DNA of 64,000 nt from JAJYSO01 sp964586655. Its GTDB lineage: Bacteria > Bacteroidota > Bacteroidia > Flavobacteriales > Flavobacteriaceae. Within the stretch, counting starts at the first letter, position 1. Each line of letters starts with the position of its first letter. The translations under genes and the position numbers were made by a program. Positions 60,928 to 64,000 of the stretch are shown in pieces. Under the pieces are notes generated by a model that ran no database searches, was not told the origin of the DNA, and saw nothing but the letters and a program-made list of their open reading frames with translations. The stretch lies in assembly GCA_964586655.1 (NCBI GenBank), contig CAZPGY010000001.1:186001-250000 (forward strand). The letters run 5' to 3'.

Positions 60928-61662
60928 ATGGAACCAAAATTATCTCAGAAATTTGTAGCCGAGCTTATCGGAACTTTTACTTTAGTATTGATTGGTTGTG
61001 GTGCAGCCGTTATTGCCGGACAGGCCACTCAAGGTCATTTGGCGGGGCTAGGCTTGTTGGGTATTGCCTTGGCTTTTGGATTGGCACAGCTCATTATGTG
61101 TTATGCCATTGGAGGAATCAGTGGTGCTCATATTAACCCGGCAGTGACGATTGGAATGTTAGTGGTTGGCAAGATTAAAATAGCAGATGCCATTGCCTAT
61201 ATCGTTGCCCAGTTAATTGGAGCAGCCTTGGCGGCCTTCGTTTTGATGATGGTGTTGCAGGGATTGCCACATTTTGAGATGGGTAAATGGGCACTGGGAT
61301 CTAATGGCTGGGGCTCGGGCTATCAGAATGGCTATGATACCATTTCGGCCTTTTTAGCAGAGGCGGTCATGACCTTTTTGTTTTTGATTGTTATTTTTGG
61401 TTCTACTGCCAAACGTGCAAATACGGCATTGGCCGGAGTGGCCATTGGTTTTGCCTTGGCAGCCATTCACTTGTTTACAATTCCTATTACCGGGACTTCG
61501 GTCAATCCGGCCAGAAGTTTTGGGCCGGCTGTTTTTTCCGGTGGGATTGCCTTATCTCAGTTGTGGCTGTTTATTATAGCACCTATTGTTGGTGCCATTA
61601 TTGCCGGATTGGTGTGGATGTTCATCGCTCCAAAAGAAAAGGCCGTGGCAGCTGCAGGATGA
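60928..61662 (+). CDS. aqpZ: Aquaporin Z-type water channel
   Basis: A 244-aa MIP-family inner-membrane channel with six membrane segments, the two NPA motifs at 70-72 (AHINPAVT) and 193-195 (SVNPARS), Arg196, and His181 in the selectivity filter, which favours water over glycerol. It is full length and stands alone behind its own promoter. The following 570 bases are gene-free. Confidence 0.95.
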   Translation: MEPKLSQKFVAELIGTFTLVLIGCGAAVIAGQATQGHLAGLGLLGIALAFGLAQLIMCYAIGGISGAHINPAVTIGMLVVGKIKIADAIAYIVAQLIGAALAAFVLMMVLQGLPHFEMGKWALGSNGWGSGYQNGYDTISAFLAEAVMTFLFLIVIFGSTAKRANTALAGVAIGFALAAIHLFTIPITGTSVNPARSFGPAVFSGGIALSQLWLFIIAPIVGAIIAGLVWMFIAPKEKAVAAAG

Positions 61663-62232
61663 TATTAAGGAAAAGGATACTTAAGTTGAATTTTGTGAGG
61701 AGGGGGGCTTTTTATCAAGAGGCTCCCAAACTTGCTCTTGATCGTTTATCTATGGAGGGATTATATGGTCTATAGTTTTATTGATCACAAGTTATAGAAG
61801 TTGATGGAATCCTTTTCTGCCACGTCTTTATAATTTGCCTTAGGATGTAATTTCAAGAATTGATGTGAGAGAATAAAATTTCTTAGTCCGTTTTACAGTT
61901 TAAAAGGTCGTATTTCTCTTTTAATTTGAAGGCTTCATACCGATAGGTTTGAAAATCATTTACCGGAGGGTTTTCTTTTTCTTGATTCACGTTTTTGGGG
62001 TTAAATCTGGTATTTTTTCCTGATTTAAATCAAAATCCAGTCAAAAACTTGCAAAACTCCTGTCATTAAAGGGATAATAAGTTTTGTTAAATAATTTATT
62101 TGCCCACTAATGATCTTTTTTCCTATTTGGAATCAGAGATTTTGACAAACGGGAAACTCATCCTGACGAGCCGCCTTTGTGCTTTGATTAACGGATGTAA
62201 AATTGTTTTGTTAAAGAACACACTACAGGAAA
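61663..62232. other. Non-coding stretch after aqpZ
   Basis: ATCAAGAG and CTCTTGAT pair at about 61714-61741, but no T tract follows. Otherwise AT-rich without a gene, promoter or repeat I could identify. Confidence 0.4.
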
Positions 62233-63228
62233 TTAATTTTCTACCACCATCAAATTGCATCCTCGGATATCGCTGTGGTCAAAGCGGCCCAGAATTTCAA
62301 AGTGATGATTGGGGTGCATCTTTCCCAAGTCTTGTGTGGCAATAAATGCACAAGAGTATAAATTGGCCAAATCTATAATATTCAATCCGCCGGTTTTACC
62401 ATTGGTGCGTATGGCAAACGGATCTTCGGGCTCTCGGGTTAAAACCTGTAGCGTGGGTGTTCCTTGAAAGAGACCATTCCCTTTGGAATAGGCTTGAGAG
62501 AGCAATTCGGTCATCCCATATTCGCTGTGAATCTTATGAACACCAAAGCCTTGGCAGAGTCGTTGATGGAGTTCATTTCGAGTCATTTCCTTACGACGGC
62601 CCTTCATGCCTCCGGTTTCCATGACGATCGTGTTTTTAAGCCGAAAAGATTCGCGTTCTACCAGTTCCAACAGCGCAAAAGAAACCCCGAGGAGCAATAC
62701 TTTTTGTCCGCTTTTGTCGAGTTTTCGCAGCTGATGACTCAGTTGGTCATAATCGTGTAAATAAAAACCACTTTCGGGATGCCCACTTTGCGCAATAAAA
62801 TCTTGTGCCATATAAATAAGCGAAGAACCTTTTCGCTCTAAATAAGAAGGCAATAGGGCCAAAACGGCATAATCATCAAGGGAGCCATAAAAGCTTTCAA
62901 AGCCGTGACGAAAGGTCTTTTTGTACAATGCTAAGCGGTGAACATGGTGTTTACTGGTTTTATTTCCGGTGGTGCCGCTACTGGTGAAAATCTCTTCTAC
63001 CTTGGCTCCTTTGACTAAAATTTGATGAGATTTGAAAAACTGAATGGGTAAAAAGGGAATCTCTTCGAGTGCATTAACCTTGTTGGGAAGACGATTAATC
63101 GCCTTACAGAATTGGCGATAAACCGGCACATTTTCATATTGAAAGCGAAAGACCGCCAAGGCAGTCGATTCAAAATCACTTTGCCGATGATGGGTAAAAA
63201 TGCGCTTTTCTAAAACCGATGCTTTCAT
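62233..63228 (-). CDS. LuxE-family acyl-protein synthetase-like protein
   Basis: A 331-aa member of the LuxE/acyl-activating family, with FTSSGTTGNKTSKHH near residue 80 (nucleotide-binding loop), SLIYMAQDFIAQSG, and HSEYGMTELLSQAYS in the second half. LuxE proteins activate or accept fatty acids; no luciferase or reductase gene is present, and such stand-alone LuxE-like proteins in Bacteroidota have an unknown role. The ATG at 63228 is preferred, since a minus-strand TAAATTTG lies just upstream; a GTG-type start at 63255 would lie inside the promoter. Confidence 0.82.
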   Translation of the reverse strand: MKASVLEKRIFTHHRQSDFESTALAVFRFQYENVPVYRQFCKAINRLPNKVNALEEIPFLPIQFFKSHQILVKGAKVEEIFTSSGTTGNKTSKHHVHRLALYKKTFRHGFESFYGSLDDYAVLALLPSYLERKGSSLIYMAQDFIAQSGHPESGFYLHDYDQLSHQLRKLDKSGQKVLLLGVSFALLELVERESFRLKNTIVMETGGMKGRRKEMTRNELHQRLCQGFGVHKIHSEYGMTELLSQAYSKGNGLFQGTPTLQVLTREPEDPFAIRTNGKTGGLNIIDLANLYSCAFIATQDLGKMHPNHHFEILGRFDHSDIRGCNLMVVEN

Positions 63229-63233
63229 AGGGG

Positions 63234-63241
63234 CAAATTTA
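63234..63241 (-). promoter_or_regulatory. -7 motif of the LuxE-like gene, near-leaderless
   Basis: Minus-strand TAAATTTG ends five bases before the ATG at 63228, so the transcript should begin at or beside the start codon. Confidence 0.5.
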
Positions 63242-63354
63242 GGGCATAATACCAAAAGGATTCATGAATTAGTCCAAAGATTTACAGGGTAAAGATTGGG
63301 CTAAATGGGTAGTTCTTTTCGGTATAAAGATAGCAACTCCTCTCTTTTGTAAAA

Positions 63355-63394
63355 AGCATAAAAAAGGGCGTTTAGATTTGTCTTAACGCCCTTT
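63355..63394 (-). terminator. Terminator of the T9SS-sorted protein gene
   Basis: AAAGGGCGTT and AACGCCCTTT pair (63394-63385 with 63372-63363 on the minus strand) and lead into a T tract. Confidence 0.8.
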
Positions 63395-63416
63395 AATTAG
63401 AAAAGTCTATAACCAA

Positions 63417-64000
63417 TTACTCAACAATAAGTTTTTTAGTAACTACCTGAGCTTCTTTTTGGATTCTAACCAAATAGATTCCGGCTTTGAGTTGAGCAAT
63501 GTTTAAGGTGCCTTTGTTTTTGAGGGTAGTGTGCATCACGCGCTGTCCCAGAATAGAATATACGGCTACTTGCGCCTGTCCTTCTACTTGAATGTTTACC
63601 CGATTGGTGGCCGGGTTGGGGTAGAGGGAGACATCGGTTTTAGTGAAGTTCTCTATGCCGAGAACGGCGTTGAGATCATCCATGTCTCTCATGTAGAACT
63701 GACCGTCGCCATTGTAATGCGCTGCAATGCCCACCAAAGCATCTTGAACGCCTTGCGGAATGATGGAGTCTATATAATTGGCATCGTAGAAATTGGTGCG
63801 CATGATGGTAGAATCTCCGTTGGCATCAGAAACCGTATAGTTGGAACCCGTGCTAAAAGTAAGGCTTCCGTCGGCATCCTCAAATTGCACATCTTTAAAA
63901 GCAATGATTTGAGATTCGTAAGCCTCGGGATTGGCCATAAAGTCAGCGATGGTCAAGACCACCGGATCAATGGCATTGCCTGTAGATGAAGCGGCTCCCG
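63417..64000 (-). CDS. T9SS-sorted surface or secreted protein, C-terminal part
   Basis: The gene runs off the window; the frame is open to base 64000, so the N-terminus is missing. The visible 194 residues contain an OB-fold-like or DUF5689-like domain (VLTIADFMANPEAYESQII; GDGQFYMRDMDDLNAVLG) and a type A T9SS sorting domain: YPNPATNRVNIQV, VYSILGQRV, LKAGIYLVRI and KKLIVE at the end. The sorting domain sends the protein through the type IX system to the cell surface. The enzymatic role cannot be told from this part. Confidence 0.85.
   Translation of the reverse strand, partial: GAASSTGNAIDPVVLTIADFMANPEAYESQIIAFKDVQFEDADGSLTFSTGSNYTVSDANGDSTIMRTNFYDANYIDSIIPQGVQDALVGIAAHYNGDGQFYMRDMDDLNAVLGIENFTKTDVSLYPNPATNRVNIQVEGQAQVAVYSILGQRVMHTTLKNKGTLNIAQLKAGIYLVRIQKEAQVVTKKLIVE

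Noticed and set aside
62100..62345. 81-codon plus-strand frame
   Set aside because: It runs into the 3' part of the LuxE-like gene on the other strand and has no coding signature.

Overview
The window looks like chromosome of a member of the Bacteroidota, class Flavobacteriia, probably a marine Flavobacteriaceae-like bacterium; the genus cannot be named from the sequence. The evidence is a C-terminal type IX secretion (T9SS) sorting domain at the right edge, many promoters with the Bacteroidota -7 motif TAnnTTTG, frequent leader regions without a Shine-Dalgarno sequence, a long-tailed ribosomal protein S16, DUF4271, DUF4292 and DUF423 proteins, and moderately AT-rich DNA. No rRNA, tRNA, CRISPR array or intact insertion sequence was seen.

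Layout. 1-2.4 kb: thymidine kinase, a DUF4271 membrane protein and a HemD-like protein. 2.9-10.2 kb: nucleotide-sugar genes (tviB, rfbB, rfbA) interrupted by an ATPase, a DUF559 nuclease and a GxxExxY protein that sit among dispersed repeats. 11.5-26.9 kb: an almost uninterrupted plus-strand exopolysaccharide locus: Wzx flippase, EpsG/Wzy-like polymerase, three glycosyltransferases, four sulfotransferases, a DUF4838 lipoprotein, GDP-mannose 3,5-epimerase, a mannose-6-phosphate-isomerase-like cupin, GDP-L-fucose synthase and a WecA/TagO-type initiating transferase. 26.9-31.6 kb: repeat islands with two more ATPase genes. 31.6-35.8 kb (minus): EnvC-like, DUF4292 and TPR proteins and a lipoprotein. 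36.7-38.6 kb: rpsP-rimM-trmN6. 38.6-46.3 kb: an IS5-type remnant, a saccharopine-dehydrogenase-like protein, DUF423, pckA, a PurF paralogue and a PfkB kinase. 46.6-51.5 kb: ugd diverging from wza-wzc, the capsule export machinery. 51.5-60 kb: a haem-binding protein, a small Cys-containing lipoprotein, trkA-trkH, then hemD-hemE-hypothetical-hemF and a thioredoxin. 60-64 kb: aquaporin, a LuxE-like protein and the end of a T9SS-sorted protein.

How it fits together. TviB, RfbA/B, Ugd, the GDP-mannose epimerase and Fcl would supply UDP-HexNAcA, dTDP-4-keto-6-deoxyglucose, UDP-GlcA, GDP-L-galactose (or gulose) and possibly GDP-L-fucose. The WecA-like enzyme starts the lipid-linked unit, the glycosyltransferases extend it, the sulfotransferases probably decorate it, Wzx/Wzy flip and polymerise it, and Wza/Wzc export it. 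The most notable inference is a heavily sulfated, acidic exopolysaccharide that may contain L-galactose and L-fucose.

A second theme is the repeat islands (about 4.4-5.7, 7.0-7.8, 10.2-11.5, 25.2-27.9 and 29.2-31.6 kb). They are built from four modules that recur in one order and one orientation. Single-gene units of the PD-(D/E)XK nuclease-like type (DUF559, DUF4143 ATPases) are embedded in them or flanked by them; a GxxExxY gene is flanked by a different, inverted short repeat.
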